Assembly (NCBI RefSeq): GCF_900107725.1
Contig: NZ_FNQO01000006.1
Location: 1 to 64,000, forward strand
DNA: 64,000 nt
Source of the DNA: Microbulbifer marinus
GTDB taxonomy: Bacteria > Pseudomonadota > Gammaproteobacteria > Pseudomonadales > Cellvibrionaceae
Direction: 5' to 3'
In this document: positions 35,514 to 45,166 of the stretch, piece after piece
Numbering within the stretch: position 1 is the first letter of the stretch
Layout of the letters: every line of letters begins with the position of its first letter
Program-made: the position numbers and the translations under genes
Notes under the pieces: model-generated
The model's input: only the letters and a program-made list of their open reading frames with translations
Databases searched by the model: none
Told to the model about the DNA's origin: nothing

Positions 35514-36444
35514 AACGCAGCTCTTTCGGCAGCGAGAAGCGGATATTCTCCTCGCGCCCGGCCATTTCCTGCGGCAGTTCGGCGCCGAGGTCCTGCAGGC
35601 GATCGATCACCTCCTGCACCAATACCTCAGGGGCCGAAGCGCCGGCGGTGATACCGATAGCGCTTTTGCCGGCGAGCCACGCCGGATCTATATCGCCGGC
35701 GCCATCGATCAATTTGGCGGTAGCGCCACAGCGTTCGGCAAGTTCGCGCAGCCGGTTGGAGTTGGAGCTATTGGGGCTGCCCACTACCAGGACCAGATCG
35801 CTCTCCAATGCCAGCTGTTTGACCGCATCCTGGCGGTTCTGGGTCGCGTAGCAGATGTCGTCTTTACGTGGACCGCGGATATTCGGGAATCGGGCGCGCA
35901 GGGCGTCGATGACCCGCGCGGTGTCATCCATGGACAGGGTGGTCTGGGTTACATAGGTAAGATTGTTTTCGTCCTGCACCTGCAGGCTGGCAACGTCTTC
36001 CTCGTCCTCCACCAGATAAATGGCACCACCGGCACTGGCATCGTACTGCCCCATAGTGCCCTCGACCTCGGGATGCCCCTGGTGGCCGATCAGGATACAC
36101 TCGGATCCATCGGTGCTGAACTTGCTCACTTCCATATGCACCTTGGTGACCAGCGGGCAGGTGGCATCGAACACTCTGAGACCACGGTCGGCAGCCTCTC
36201 GCTGTACCGCCTTGGACACGCCGTGGGCACTGAAAATCACGATCACGTCGTCCGGCACCTCTGCCAGCTCATCCACAAACACGGCGCCGCGCTCGCGCAG
36301 GCTGTCCACCACAAACTTGTTGTGTACCACTTCGTGACGCACATAGATGGGCGCACCGAACACGTCCAGCGCGCGATTAACGATATCGATGGCGCGGTCG
36401 ACGCCAGCACAGAAGCCGCGGGGATTTGCCAGTCGGATTTGCAT
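35512..36444 (-). CDS. ispH: 4-hydroxy-3-methylbut-2-enyl diphosphate reductase
   Basis: Last enzyme of the MEP isoprenoid pathway; its [4Fe-4S] centre reduces HMBPP to IPP and DMAPP. The product is 310 residues. The three cluster Cys are in [12 protein letters not shown] (C12), [12 protein letters not shown] (about 96) and [11 protein letters not shown] (about 196); the catalytic Glu is in EVEGTMGQ. The order ispH-fkpB-lspA-ileS-ribF-murJ (all leftward here, in reverse reading) is the pseudomonad one. It lies 55 bp after fkpB and feeds IspB at 51853. Confidence 0.97.
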   Translation of the reverse strand: MQIRLANPRGFCAGVDRAIDIVNRALDVFGAPIYVRHEVVHNKFVVDSLRERGAVFVDELAEVPDDVIVIFSAHGVSKAVQREAADRGLRVFDATCPLVTKVHMEVSKFSTDGSECILIGHQGHPEVEGTMGQYDASAGGAIYLVEDEEDVASLQVQDENNLTYVTQTTLSMDDTARVIDALRARFPNIRGPRKDDICYATQNRQDAVKQLALESDLVLVVGSPNSSNSNRLRELAERCGATAKLIDGAGDIDPAWLAGKSAIGITAGASAPEVLVQEVIDRLQDLGAELPQEMAGREENIRFSLPKELR

Positions 36445-36499
36445 AGTCAGTTCAAAACTCTCATTGCGGGAATCGCTCGTACCAGTCGGAACAGCAGGC

Positions 36500-36940
36500 C
36501 TACTGGATCGAGTCCACCGCGATAATCTTCACGTGAAAATTCAGCGTCTGTCCCGCCAGCGGATGGTTGAAATCGACGGTAACCTCGTCTTCACCAATTT
36601 CACGAATGATGCCGGGCAATTCGCCGCTGCCATTGTCGAAGGAAACTACCAACCCCTCTTCCAGCTCGATATCCGGGGAAAAGGTATCCCGGCGCACCTT
36701 CTGGATATTGGACGGGTTGCGCTGGCCAAAACCCAGCTCCGGCGGAATCTCGATCTCCGCCTCGTCACCGGCCTTGAGGCCGAACAGGGCTTTTTCAAAC
36801 CCCGGCAGCAGGCTGCCGTCACCGACACTGAAGGTCGCTGGGTCACCCTTGAAGGTGGAATCCACCTCGGTGCCATCGTCCAATTTCAGGCTGAAATGCA
36901 GTGTGACCCGGCTGTGTTCGCCGATTATGGTATTGCTCAT
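36500..36940 (-). CDS. fkpB: FKBP-type peptidyl-prolyl isomerase, SlpA type
   Basis: A 146-residue cytosolic proline isomerase. The FKBP domain core has [19 protein letters not shown] at the N-terminus and [29 protein letters not shown] in the flap-side half, with the IF (insert-in-flap) region [38 protein letters not shown] that marks the SlpA/SlyD class. No His-rich metal tail, so SlpA rather than SlyD. It starts 6 bp after the lspA stop. Confidence 0.94.
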   Translation of the reverse strand: MSNTIIGEHSRVTLHFSLKLDDGTEVDSTFKGDPATFSVGDGSLLPGFEKALFGLKAGDEAEIEIPPELGFGQRNPSNIQKVRRDTFSPDIELEEGLVVSFDNGSGELPGIIREIGEDEVTVDFNHPLAGQTLNFHVKIIAVDSIQ

Positions 36941-36946
36941 AAATAT

Positions 36947-37486
36947 TTAAACTTCTGCGCTCTTCTTTGCATCGCCACTGTCTTTTTCGGCAAAGAACAG
37001 CAATTCGATTACCAGCATCGCGGCCCCTATGCTGATCGCCATGTCCGCGACATTGAACACCGGAAAATGCCAGCTGCCGTAATAAACGGAAATAAAGTCC
37101 CGCACATAACCCAGCAACATGCGGTCCCATAGGTTGCCCAGGGCTCCGCCGAGAATCAGCGCCAGTGCGAAGGGCTCCCAGCGCTTGCTCGCCGGCAGGC
37201 GCCACAGCCAGACAGTGACCATGGCGCTGAAGCCCAGTGCGATGGCGCCAAACAGCCAACGCTGCCAGCCGCCGGCATCGGCGAGGAAGCTGAAGGCCGC
37301 ACCGTAGTTTTCGGCATAGGTGAATTTCAGCAGCCCGGGAATGATCTGCATGGCCGGACCGTGCATAAACTCATCCACCGCCCACACCTTGGTGGCGATA
37401 TCCAGCGCGATCACCAGCAGTGCCAGCCAGTACCAGCGCCACGGGTGACCGAACAGGCTCAGGCCTTTATGCCCGTTGTCAGGCAT
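36947..37486 (-). CDS. lspA: lipoprotein signal peptidase II
   Basis: Inner-membrane aspartic protease that removes signal peptides from diacylated prolipoproteins such as BamD. It has 179 residues and four TM helices. The catalytic Asp motifs are present: [15 protein letters not shown] (about 118) and [11 protein letters not shown] (about 147). ATG 37486 is chosen because it gives the family start [12 protein letters not shown]...; it overlaps the ileS stop by 8 nt, indicating coupled translation. Confidence 0.95.
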   Translation of the reverse strand: MPDNGHKGLSLFGHPWRWYWLALLVIALDIATKVWAVDEFMHGPAMQIIPGLLKFTYAENYGAAFSFLADAGGWQRWLFGAIALGFSAMVTVWLWRLPASKRWEPFALALILGGALGNLWDRMLLGYVRDFISVYYGSWHFPVFNVADMAISIGAAMLVIELLFFAEKDSGDAKKSAEV

Positions 37487-40283
37487 AGTGACGCTCCTCA
37501 CCTTTACCCGCAATATTGTCTACACAGCGGGAGCAGATCTCCGGATGCTGCGGATCGGCGCCGACATCGGCGCGAAAGTGCCAGCAGCGCGCGCACTTGG
37601 GATGATCCACTTTGCGCACCGTGACTTTGAGGCCCGCCAGTTCCGTCGCCTCGGCACCGGCGGCGTCGCTGAGCGGTTGCACCGAAGTGGAGGAACAGAT
37701 CAGCACGAAGCGCAGCTCATCTTCAAGTTCGATCAGTTTTTCGCGCAGGTCGTCATCGGCGAACAGCGTCACCGCCGCCTGCAGAGAACCACCGATATTG
37801 CCGGCCCCGCGCTGCTCTTCGAGCACTTTGTTTACCGCAGTTTTCACCTGTGCGATGGCCGCCCAGTAATCGGCGCCCTTGTCGGCGTCCGCCGGTAGCG
37901 TCGGCAGCGAATACCACTCCTCGACAAACACACTGTCACCGCGCTCGCCGGGAATAAACTGCCACAGCTCGTCGGCGGTGAAGCTCAGGATCGGCGCAAT
38001 CCAGCGGGTGAACGCCTGCACGATATGGTACAGGGCAGTTTGCGCGGAGCGGCGCGCAACGCTGTCCTTCTGCGTGGTGTACTGGCGATCCTTGATGATA
38101 TCCAGGTAGAAGCCGCCCATCTCCACGACGCAGAAGTTGTGCAGCTTCTGGTAGATCTGGTGGAACTGGTAGTTGTCATAGGCGGCTATGATCTCGTCCT
38201 GCAGGCGCGCGGCCACATCCAGTGCCCAGCGATCCAGCGCCAGCAGCTCCTCCGCCGGCAACAGATCCTTGCCCGGATCGAAGCCGGCAAGGTTCGACAG
38301 GAAGAAACGCGCAGTATTGCGCAGGCGGCGGTAGGAGTCCGCGGTGCGCTTCAGGATCTCGTCGGAGACGGCCATCTCGCCACTGAAGTCAGTAGCCGCC
38401 ACCCACAGGCGCAGCACGTCGGCGCCGAGCTTGTTGATCACATCCTGCGGCGCCACGGTGTTGCCGATGGACTTGGACATCTTGCGCCCCTGGGCGTCCA
38501 CGGTGAAACCGTGGGTAAGCACCTGCCTGTAGGGCGCGCAGTCGTTGATCGCGATGGAGGTCTTCAGCGAGGACTGGAACCAGCCGCGATGCTGATCGGA
38601 GCCCTCCAGGTACAGATCCGCCGGAAAACGCAGGCCGTCGCGGCGCTCAAGTACCGCGTAGTGGGTCACACCGGAATCGAACCAGACGTCCAGCGTATCG
38701 GTCACCTTCTGGTACTGGTCCGCGTCATCGCCGAGCAGCTCGCGCGGATCCAGGTCGAACCAGACATCCATACCCTCGGCATCGACTTTTTCCGCCACCT
38801 TGTCCATTAGCGCCGGGGTATCCGGGTGGATCTCGTGGGTTTCCTTGTGCACGAACAGCGCGATGGGCACGCCCCAGGTGCGCTGGCGCGAGATACACCA
38901 GTCCGGGCTGGCATCCAGCATCGCGTCGATGCGCGCCTTGCCCCAGCCGGGGATCCACTGTACTTCGTCTGCAGCCTTCTGCGCGTGATCCAGCAGATCA
39001 TTCTGCTGCATGCTGACAAACCACTGCGGCGTGGCACGATAGATCAGCGGCGTCTTGGTGCGCCAGCAGTGCGGGTAACTGTGGACCAGCTTGCCCTGGT
39101 GCAGCAGCACGCCTTTCTCTTGCAGCACATCGACAATCTTCTCATCCACCTTGTAGACATGCTCGCCGGCGAAGACCGGAACGCTGTCGCGGTAGACGCC
39201 ATTGTCGTCGACGTAGTTGAGCGTCTCGATGCCGTAGCGCTTGCCCACCAGGAAGTCGTCCGGGCCGTGATCCGGTGCCGTGTGTACGCAGCCGGTACCA
39301 GCGTCGGTGGTGACGTGGTCGCCGAGAATGATCGGCAGCTCCTTGTCGTAGAAGGGATGATGGACCTTCAGGTGCTCGAGTGCGGCACCGCGAATATGAC
39401 CGACCACTTCGCCTTCCAGCCCCGCGCGCTCCAGCACCGCGTCTTGCAGTTCTTCGGCTACCAGGATGCGGCGGTCACCGACCTGCACGACGACATACTC
39501 GAGTTCAGCGTTGACGGAGACCGCCTGGGAGGACGGCAGTGTCCAGGGAGTGGTGGTCCAGATGACCACCGACAGCTGGCCGTCGCCGGCGTGACCACCG
39601 GCGGCATCGGCAATCGCCAATGCGGTCTCTTCCGTCACCGGGTAGCAGACGTCGATGGAGAAGGAGGTCTTGTCCTGATATTCCACTTCGGCCTCGGCCA
39701 GGGCCGAGCCACCTACCACGCTCCAGTACACCGGCTTGAAGCCGCGCGCCAGGTGGCCGTTCTTCACGATGCGGCCGAGCGCGCGGATGATGTCGCCCTC
39801 GAACTGGAAATCCATCGTGCGGTAGGGGTTGTCCCACTCGCCGAACACCCCCAGGCGGATGAAGTCTTTCCTCTGTCCCTCGACCTGCTTGGCGGCGTAC
39901 TCGCGGCACTTCTGGCGGAAGGTCTTGTGATCCACCTTGGCGCCGGCCTTGCCGATTTTCTTTTCCACGCGGTGTTCTATCGGCAGACCGTGGCAATCCC
40001 AACCCGGCACATAGGGGGCGTCAAAACCGCTCAGGGTCTTCGACTTGACGATAATGTCCTTCAGGATCTTGTTGACCGAGTGACCGATATGAATATCGCC
40101 GTTCGCGTAGGGGGGCCCGTCGTGCAGGATAAACTGTTCGCGCCCGGCACGCGCCGCGCGAATCTGTTCGTAGAGCTTGCCCTGCTGCCACTTTTGCAGA
40201 ATGGCCGGTTCCCGCTGCGGCAGGTTACCGCGCATCGGAAAATCGGTCTCGGGCAGGTTCAGAGTCGCTTTGTAATCGGTCAT
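37479..40283 (-). CDS. ileS: isoleucyl-tRNA synthetase
   Basis: Class I synthetase charging tRNA-Ile, with editing of Val-tRNA. It is 934 residues. HIGH motif in [16 protein letters not shown] (about 58), CP1 editing domain in the middle, KMSKS motif in [10 protein letters not shown] (about 600), and the C-terminal zinc finger with [12 protein letters not shown]...[11 protein letters not shown] bacterial-type (IleS1) enzyme, not the mupirocin-resistant eukaryote-like type. Starts 58 bp after ribF and overlaps lspA. Confidence 0.97.
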   Translation of the reverse strand: MTDYKATLNLPETDFPMRGNLPQREPAILQKWQQGKLYEQIRAARAGREQFILHDGPPYANGDIHIGHSVNKILKDIIVKSKTLSGFDAPYVPGWDCHGLPIEHRVEKKIGKAGAKVDHKTFRQKCREYAAKQVEGQRKDFIRLGVFGEWDNPYRTMDFQFEGDIIRALGRIVKNGHLARGFKPVYWSVVGGSALAEAEVEYQDKTSFSIDVCYPVTEETALAIADAAGGHAGDGQLSVVIWTTTPWTLPSSQAVSVNAELEYVVVQVGDRRILVAEELQDAVLERAGLEGEVVGHIRGAALEHLKVHHPFYDKELPIILGDHVTTDAGTGCVHTAPDHGPDDFLVGKRYGIETLNYVDDNGVYRDSVPVFAGEHVYKVDEKIVDVLQEKGVLLHQGKLVHSYPHCWRTKTPLIYRATPQWFVSMQQNDLLDHAQKAADEVQWIPGWGKARIDAMLDASPDWCISRQRTWGVPIALFVHKETHEIHPDTPALMDKVAEKVDAEGMDVWFDLDPRELLGDDADQYQKVTDTLDVWFDSGVTHYAVLERRDGLRFPADLYLEGSDQHRGWFQSSLKTSIAINDCAPYRQVLTHGFTVDAQGRKMSKSIGNTVAPQDVINKLGADVLRLWVAATDFSGEMAVSDEILKRTADSYRRLRNTARFFLSNLAGFDPGKDLLPAEELLALDRWALDVAARLQDEIIAAYDNYQFHQIYQKLHNFCVVEMGGFYLDIIKDRQYTTQKDSVARRSAQTALYHIVQAFTRWIAPILSFTADELWQFIPGERGDSVFVEEWYSLPTLPADADKGADYWAAIAQVKTAVNKVLEEQRGAGNIGGSLQAAVTLFADDDLREKLIELEDELRFVLICSSTSVQPLSDAAGAEATELAGLKVTVRKVDHPKCARCWHFRADVGADPQHPEICSRCVDNIAGKGEERHYA

Positions 40284-40341
40284 TGGGTGTCTACTTCAGC
40301 TCTAGTAGAAAAAATTAAACGGTTGTCTGCGGCCGCGATTC

Positions 40342-41337
40342 CTAGGATCGCTCCCGCGGATGTTGCACGAACCATTCTCGGGCATCGCTTATATCCTGGG
40401 CGATTCTCGCCTTGAGGATATCCAGGGAGGCGAATTTCTCTTCGTCGCGCAGTTTGTGGCAGAACTCCACCGCCAGCTCGCGGCCGTAGAGATCTCCACT
40501 GAAATCGAACAGGTTCACCTCCAGCAGCGGCTGTGCGCCCTCGCCCTCCACCGTGGGACGGAAGCCGACATTGGCCACGCCGTCGATCTCTGTGCGCCCG
40601 GCAGCCAGTTCACTGCCATCGGTCGCGGTGGTGCGCACCGTATATACGCCGACGAGCGGCGAGCGGTAGCGGTGCAGGCGTACATTGGCCGTCGGCGCGC
40701 CCAGCTGGCGCCCCAGCGAGCGGCCCGGCGCGACGCGCCCGGTAATGCGGTAGGGCTTACCCAGCAGCGTCTCGGCCAGCTCGAAGTCACCGTCCTGCAG
40801 CGCTTCACGGATCCGTGTGCTGCTGACCCGCGCACCGCGGATTTCCACTGTCGCGGTATCCTCGACAGTGAAGCCCGCCTCGGCACCAACCTTCTGCAAC
40901 AGGCGGTAATCACCACTGCGGTCACAACCGAAACGGAAGTCATCGCCGACGACCAGGTGGCGGATACCCAGGCCATCCACCAGGATGCGCTGGATAAACG
41001 CCTCGGCGCTGAGATTGCGCAGCTTTTCGTTGAACTGCAGGCACAGCACCCGGTCCACGCCGGCCTCAAACAGGGCCAGCACCTTTTCCTTGAATCGCAT
41101 CAGCCGCGCCGGCGCCCTTTCGCCGGAGAAAAACTCGTGGGGCTGCGGCTCGAAGATGATCGCCACCGACGGCAGGTCGTGCTCGCGGGCGCGCTGATTC
41201 AACTGCGCGATGATCGCCTGATGGCCGCGGTGCACACCGTCGAACGAGCCAATCGTGGCCACACAGCCACGGTGCCGGGGACGCAGGTTGTGCAACCCGC
41301 GAATCAGTTCGCGTTCCTGTTCCCGTACTTGGGCCAA
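40342..41337 (-). CDS. ribF: bifunctional riboflavin kinase / FAD synthetase
   Basis: Makes FMN and FAD from riboflavin. The N-terminal nucleotidyltransferase has TIGSFDGVHRGHQAI (about 27-41) and GDDFRFGCDRSGDY; the C-terminal flavokinase has GRVAPGRSLGRQLGAPTANV (about 190-209). It is 331 residues. No ATG exists before the conserved ELIRGLHNL block, so the TTG at 41337 (with GGGAAGA before it) is the best start. In most relatives it lies between murJ and ileS, as here. Confidence 0.94.
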   Translation of the reverse strand: MAQVREQERELIRGLHNLRPRHRGCVATIGSFDGVHRGHQAIIAQLNQRAREHDLPSVAIIFEPQPHEFFSGERAPARLMRFKEKVLALFEAGVDRVLCLQFNEKLRNLSAEAFIQRILVDGLGIRHLVVGDDFRFGCDRSGDYRLLQKVGAEAGFTVEDTATVEIRGARVSSTRIREALQDGDFELAETLLGKPYRITGRVAPGRSLGRQLGAPTANVRLHRYRSPLVGVYTVRTTATDGSELAAGRTEIDGVANVGFRPTVEGEGAQPLLEVNLFDFSGDLYGRELAVEFCHKLRDEEKFASLDILKARIAQDISDAREWFVQHPRERS

Positions 41338-41446
41338 TGCGGTCTTCCCATCCTGACAAAATCGAGCCGCGCAGTATAGCGGATTCGTGGTGCCCGGTCA
41401 GTGGGAAAGCCCGGCCTGCGGGCGCCGGTCAAGCGGAACACTGCGG

Positions 41447-43057
41447 TCAGCTGGTAGCGCGGAAATGGCGCGGCCGCAGACCAGAAACAAGCAGCACCAG
41501 CACGAAGGTGGCGCCGCCGCCGGCCACCATCACCGCCATGCGCCAGGCGCGATCCAGCCACGACCAGTCACTCCAGTCCTGCCAGTGATACAGGGCCAGC
41601 AGCAGTACACCCACCATCGCCAGGTTCGCCGCCAGCAACCGTAGGAGATAGGCGCCCCAGCCGGCTTCCGGACGATAGATGTCATCGCGGCGCAGCCCCT
41701 GATACAGCAGCCAGGCGTTGATCGCCGCCTGACAGGCGGTGGCCAGCGCCAGGCCCATGTGACCGAGCTTGAAGTAGTAGTTGAGTGGAATGACGAAGGC
41801 GAGGCTCAGCACCATTTTCGCGGCAATCGCGATCAGCCCGAAGCGCACCGGCGTATAGGTGTCCTGGCGGGCAAAGTAGCCCGGTGCCAGCACCTTGATC
41901 AGCATGAAAGAAAGCAGTCCGAGGGCATAGGCGCGCAGTGACCAGGCAGCCATCTGCATATCGCGCGGCTCCATTTGCCCGTACTGGAACAATGTGGTCA
42001 GCAACGGCTCCGCCAGCACGATCAGCGCCACCGCCGCCGGCAGCGAGATCAGCGTGACACTGCGCAGCGCCCAGTCCAGGGTGTGGCGAAAGCGCCGCGG
42101 ATCGCCGCCGGCGTGCTGGCGCGACAGGTTCGGCAGGATGACCGTGGCCACGGCGACACCGAAGACCCCCAACGGCAATTCAGTCAACCGGTCGGAGAAA
42201 TACAGCCAGGACACGCTGCCGGTGGGCAGGAATGAGGCCAGCACGGTATCCAGCACCAGGCTGATCTGCGTTACCGACACCCCAAAAATGGCCGGCGCCA
42301 TCAGCCGCAGAATCTTGCGCACCCCCGGGTAGTTCCAGTCCCAGCGCGGCCGCGGCAGCAACCCCTGCCGCATCAGAAACGGTACCTGAAACAGCAACTG
42401 CACCACACCCGCAGCAAACACCCCCCAGGCCAGCGCCATAATCTGCGGCTCGAACCAGTCGGTCGCCAGGGTTGCCGCGGCGATCAGCATCAGGTTCAGC
42501 AGCACCGGGGTCAATGCCGGTACCGCAAAGCGGTCGAAACTGTTCAGTACCGCTCCGGCAAACCCGGTCAGGGAGATCAGCATCAGATAGGGAAAGGTGA
42601 TGCGCAACATGTCTGCGGCGAGATCGAACTTCTCCCGTTCGCTGCCGTCCCACCACCAGCCGAATGCGAAAATTCCCGCCACGAGCGGCGCACATAGCAC
42701 ACCGAACAATGTGACTAACAGCAGGGTTCCGCCCAGGGCGCCGGCAACCCGGTTGTTCAGCTCCCGCGCCGCCGCCAGGCCACCCTTCTGCCGGTACTCG
42801 GCCAGTACGGGCACAAAGGCCTGGGCAAAGGCGCCCTCGGCGAACAGGCGGCGGAAGAAGTTGGGGATCTTGAAGGCCACAAAAAAGGCGTCCGCGGCAT
42901 CGCCGGCGCCGGCAAAACGGGCTAAAACCATGTCCCGGGCCAACCCCATGACGCGCGACAACATGGTCGCACCGCCGACGATCGAACTGCCACGCAACAG
43001 TCCTACCGAGCCGGCTTTCTCGCCTGAATGGTTCTGATTGGCGGGCGACTGCGACAA
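41447..43057 (-). CDS. murJ: lipid II flippase MurJ (MviN)
   Basis: Inner-membrane protein of 536 residues with 14 predicted helices, moving lipid II across the membrane for peptidoglycan synthesis. The N-terminal family block GGATMLSRVMGLARDMVLARFAGAGDAADAFFVAFKIPNFFRRLFAEGAFAQAF is present in parts, including the substrate-site Arg in R-D-M and FRR. The start is TTG at 43057 (AGGAGT at 9 nt). In Pseudomonas rpsT is adjacent; here about 4.2 kb containing the pds genes separate the two. Confidence 0.95.
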   Translation of the reverse strand: MSQSPANQNHSGEKAGSVGLLRGSSIVGGATMLSRVMGLARDMVLARFAGAGDAADAFFVAFKIPNFFRRLFAEGAFAQAFVPVLAEYRQKGGLAAARELNNRVAGALGGTLLLVTLFGVLCAPLVAGIFAFGWWWDGSEREKFDLAADMLRITFPYLMLISLTGFAGAVLNSFDRFAVPALTPVLLNLMLIAAATLATDWFEPQIMALAWGVFAAGVVQLLFQVPFLMRQGLLPRPRWDWNYPGVRKILRLMAPAIFGVSVTQISLVLDTVLASFLPTGSVSWLYFSDRLTELPLGVFGVAVATVILPNLSRQHAGGDPRRFRHTLDWALRSVTLISLPAAVALIVLAEPLLTTLFQYGQMEPRDMQMAAWSLRAYALGLLSFMLIKVLAPGYFARQDTYTPVRFGLIAIAAKMVLSLAFVIPLNYYFKLGHMGLALATACQAAINAWLLYQGLRRDDIYRPEAGWGAYLLRLLAANLAMVGVLLLALYHWQDWSDWSWLDRAWRMAVMVAGGGATFVLVLLVSGLRPRHFRATS

Positions 43058-43236
43058 AGTTGCGACTCCTGGCGGTTGCTGCGGGCTTAATGGCCGGCAA
43101 GTCTACATCAATTCAGCCGGTCACACGGAAGTGCCGGAATGCCAAATAGGTCCTACGACCTTTGGCGCGCGAGCCTATACTCAAAGTGAGCTAGTTGCGC
43201 GCCCCGAGGGAGAGAGGTGGCGTAAGGAGATGACGG

Positions 43237-43377
43237 ATGACCATCAACGCATTGATTATTGCTCTGGCGCTGGCAATTGTGCTGTATGTCGCAGTAGTGC
43301 TCGGGCCCCGTCCCCAGCGTGTGCGCGTGAGAATAGACGCACCCCGCGACCGGCGCTATCGCCGCCACCACCGCTAG
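43237..43377 (+). CDS. small single-TM membrane peptide (46 aa)
   Basis: A short frame with a strong ribosome site (AAGGAG, 8 nt before ATG 43237). It encodes a 46-residue protein: a hydrophobic helix (ALIIALALAIVLYVAVVLG, about residues 5-23) followed by a strongly basic tail of Arg and His ending RRYRRHHR. The hydrophobic N-in-to-basic C pattern suits an inner-membrane microprotein with cytoplasmic tail. TATACT at 43176-43181 could be its -10. I do not recognise a family. It lies between divergent murJ and pdsO. Confidence 0.5.
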   Translation: MTINALIIALALAIVLYVAVVLGPRPQRVRVRIDAPRDRRYRRHHR

Positions 43378-43570
43378 TGCGGAGGTAGCAGAGGCGGAGC
43401 TGCCACATTTCGCCACAATTGCGCTCGGCTTTGCCACACTGGTGCCATGCCAGCGCCTTCTTGCAGTTTTTAAATAAGTCTCGACCGGGCAGGAAACCCA
43501 GACAGGCCGAAAAGGCCGAAGACTGAGGTAGCCCATTTAAGAGACTGCAAAACCGCAAGGAGAAAGAACA

Positions 43571-44269
43571 ATGAAAAAAGTATTGATGGCTGTAACTCTG
43601 GGCTCCGTTATCGCTACCAGCGCTCAGGCAGCAGAACAAACTCAAGAGTTCAAGGGATCTAAACTCACCCCGGCCAAGCAGGCCACTGTATTTACCGGCG
43701 CCGCTGTCGCGGGCGCCGCCGTGGGTGGTCCGGTCGGATTTATCGCCGGTGCCCTCGGCGGAGCCTGGCTGGGCGAGCAGATCAAACAAGCAGAAGAGGC
43801 AGACATGCTGGCGACACAACTGACAGAAAGCCGCGCAGAACTCAGCAACCTGGCACAACAACTGGACGCGGCCCGACTGTCCGCCAACGATGCCAACGAA
43901 CTGGCGCTGGACTCACTGCACTTCCAAATGCTGTTCACCACCGGCAACGATCAGCTGCAGGACGGCCAGATGAACCAGCTCGGCGCAGTGGCAGACTTCC
44001 TCAAGCGCCACCCCCACCTGCAGGTGCACCTCGAGGGCCGCGCCGATCCCCGCGGCAGTGATGGCTACAACAACGTACTGTCCGACCAGCGCGCGCTCAG
44101 CGTACAGCGCGCCCTGGAAGCCTACGGTGTGGACGCGTCACGCATCAGCCGCCGCGCCTTGGGCGCCACCTACTCTGAGGCCCCCCGCGGTGATGCAGAT
44201 GCCTACGCGATGGAGCGCCGGGTGGACATCCATTTCAACCTGCCGGAGTCCATGGCCGGTCGCCTCTGA
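43571..44269 (+). CDS. pdsO: OmpA-family protein of the dedicated sortase system (PdsO-like)
   Basis: A 232-residue exported protein. Signal peptide MKKVLMAVTLGSVIATSAQA; a glycine-zipper segment (GAAVAGAAVGGPVGFIAGALGGAWLGEQI, about 45-73) likely inserts in or spans a membrane; a coiled coil (about 75-110); then an OmpA C-terminal peptidoglycan-binding domain with HLEGRADPRGSDGYNNVLSDQRALSVQRAL (about 155-185). The layout and the two downstream signalling genes match the family called PdsO, normally encoded beside a proteobacterial sortase and its single LPXTG target. Strong AAGGAGA site. It has its own terminator, so it is not in one transcript with pdsRS. Confidence 0.8.
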   Translation: MKKVLMAVTLGSVIATSAQAAEQTQEFKGSKLTPAKQATVFTGAAVAGAAVGGPVGFIAGALGGAWLGEQIKQAEEADMLATQLTESRAELSNLAQQLDAARLSANDANELALDSLHFQMLFTTGNDQLQDGQMNQLGAVADFLKRHPHLQVHLEGRADPRGSDGYNNVLSDQRALSVQRALEAYGVDASRISRRALGATYSEAPRGDADAYAMERRVDIHFNLPESMAGRL

Positions 44270-44357
44270 CCAGGGCGGGCTCCGCGCGGATCGCAAATCC
44301 GCTGCAGAGCCAGCTGCACACTTCCCAACTCCCTCTGTCAGTAACCCTGTTGTGCTT

Positions 44358-44382
44358 GCGGGCGCATGGCGCCCGCCTTTTT
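44358..44382 (+). terminator. intrinsic terminator after pdsO
   Basis: Perfect 8-bp GCGGGCGC-ATG-GCGCCCGC stem (44358-44376) followed by CTTTTTCC. It ends pdsO about 90 bp after its stop, and 62 bp before pdsR. Confidence 0.85.
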
Positions 44383-44443
44383 CCATTAGTCCGCAAATTC
44401 AGGCATGATTCCCCGCCAGTATAAAAATCACCCGGAAGCAGCC

Positions 44444-45133
44444 ATGAGTGCCACTATCGCCATTGTCGAAGACGAGCGCGCCATCGCCGAAAACTACCGC
44501 GACGCCCTGCGCCGCAGTGGCTATAGGGTCGACCTGCACAGCTCGCGCCCGGAGGCCCTCGCGGCCTTTCGCCAGCGCCTGCCGGATCTGGCGGTCATCG
44601 ACATCGGCCTGGGGGCGGAAGTCGAGGGCGGCTTCGAACTGTGCCGAGAACTGCGCGCCATGGCTCCGAGCCTGCCGATCCTTTTCCTGACCGCCCGGGA
44701 TTCGGAACTGGATATCATCTCCGGGCTGCGCCTCGGCGCCGACGACTACCTGACCAAGGACATTTCCCTGCCGCACATGCAGGCGCGCATCAACGCCCTG
44801 CTGCGCCGTGTCAGTGTGCTGCGCGATCAGAGCGATGAAGCCGAAACGCTGACCCAGGGCAAACTGGAACTGGATATCTCGCGACTGCACTGCCACTGGG
44901 GCGGAGAGCGGGTGGATCTGACCGTGACCGAATTCTGGATTGTGCACGCCCTGGCGAAGAGACCCGGCCATGTAAAGTCCCGCAGCCAGCTGATGGAGGC
45001 GGCGCGCGTGGTGCTGGACGACAACACCATCACCTCCCACGTGAAGCGCATCCGCCGCAAATTCCAGGCACTGGATGCCGATTTCAACGCCATCACCACG
45101 GCCTACGGCATGGGCTACCGGTGGCAGGTGTAA
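44444..45133 (+). CDS. pdsR: response regulator of the dedicated sortase system (PdsR-like)
   Basis: A 229-residue OmpR/PhoB-type regulator. Receiver domain 1-120: acidic pair VEDE (8-11), phospho-Asp in LAVIDIGLGAE (about 51), Lys in YLTKDIS (about 106). C-terminal winged helix (about 135-229) with TVTEFWIVHALAKRPGHVKSRSQLMEA and TITSHVKRIRRKF...GMGYRW. Its pairing with a CBM9-like sensor kinase and PdsO matches the regulator of proteobacterial dedicated sortase loci. ATG 44444 preferred; an upstream start at 44405 adds 13 residues before the receiver fold. Confidence 0.8.
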   Translation: MSATIAIVEDERAIAENYRDALRRSGYRVDLHSSRPEALAAFRQRLPDLAVIDIGLGAEVEGGFELCRELRAMAPSLPILFLTARDSELDIISGLRLGADDYLTKDISLPHMQARINALLRRVSVLRDQSDEAETLTQGKLELDISRLHCHWGGERVDLTVTEFWIVHALAKRPGHVKSRSQLMEAARVVLDDNTITSHVKRIRRKFQALDADFNAITTAYGMGYRWQV

Positions 45134-45166
45134 TACCGGCAACCCTCGCACCGTGAAACTGTTCCC

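Noticed and set aside
38826-40415. 529-codon plus-strand frame opposite ileS
   Set aside because: Antisense shadow of a gene with intact HIGH and KMSKS motifs; no ribosome site or family match.
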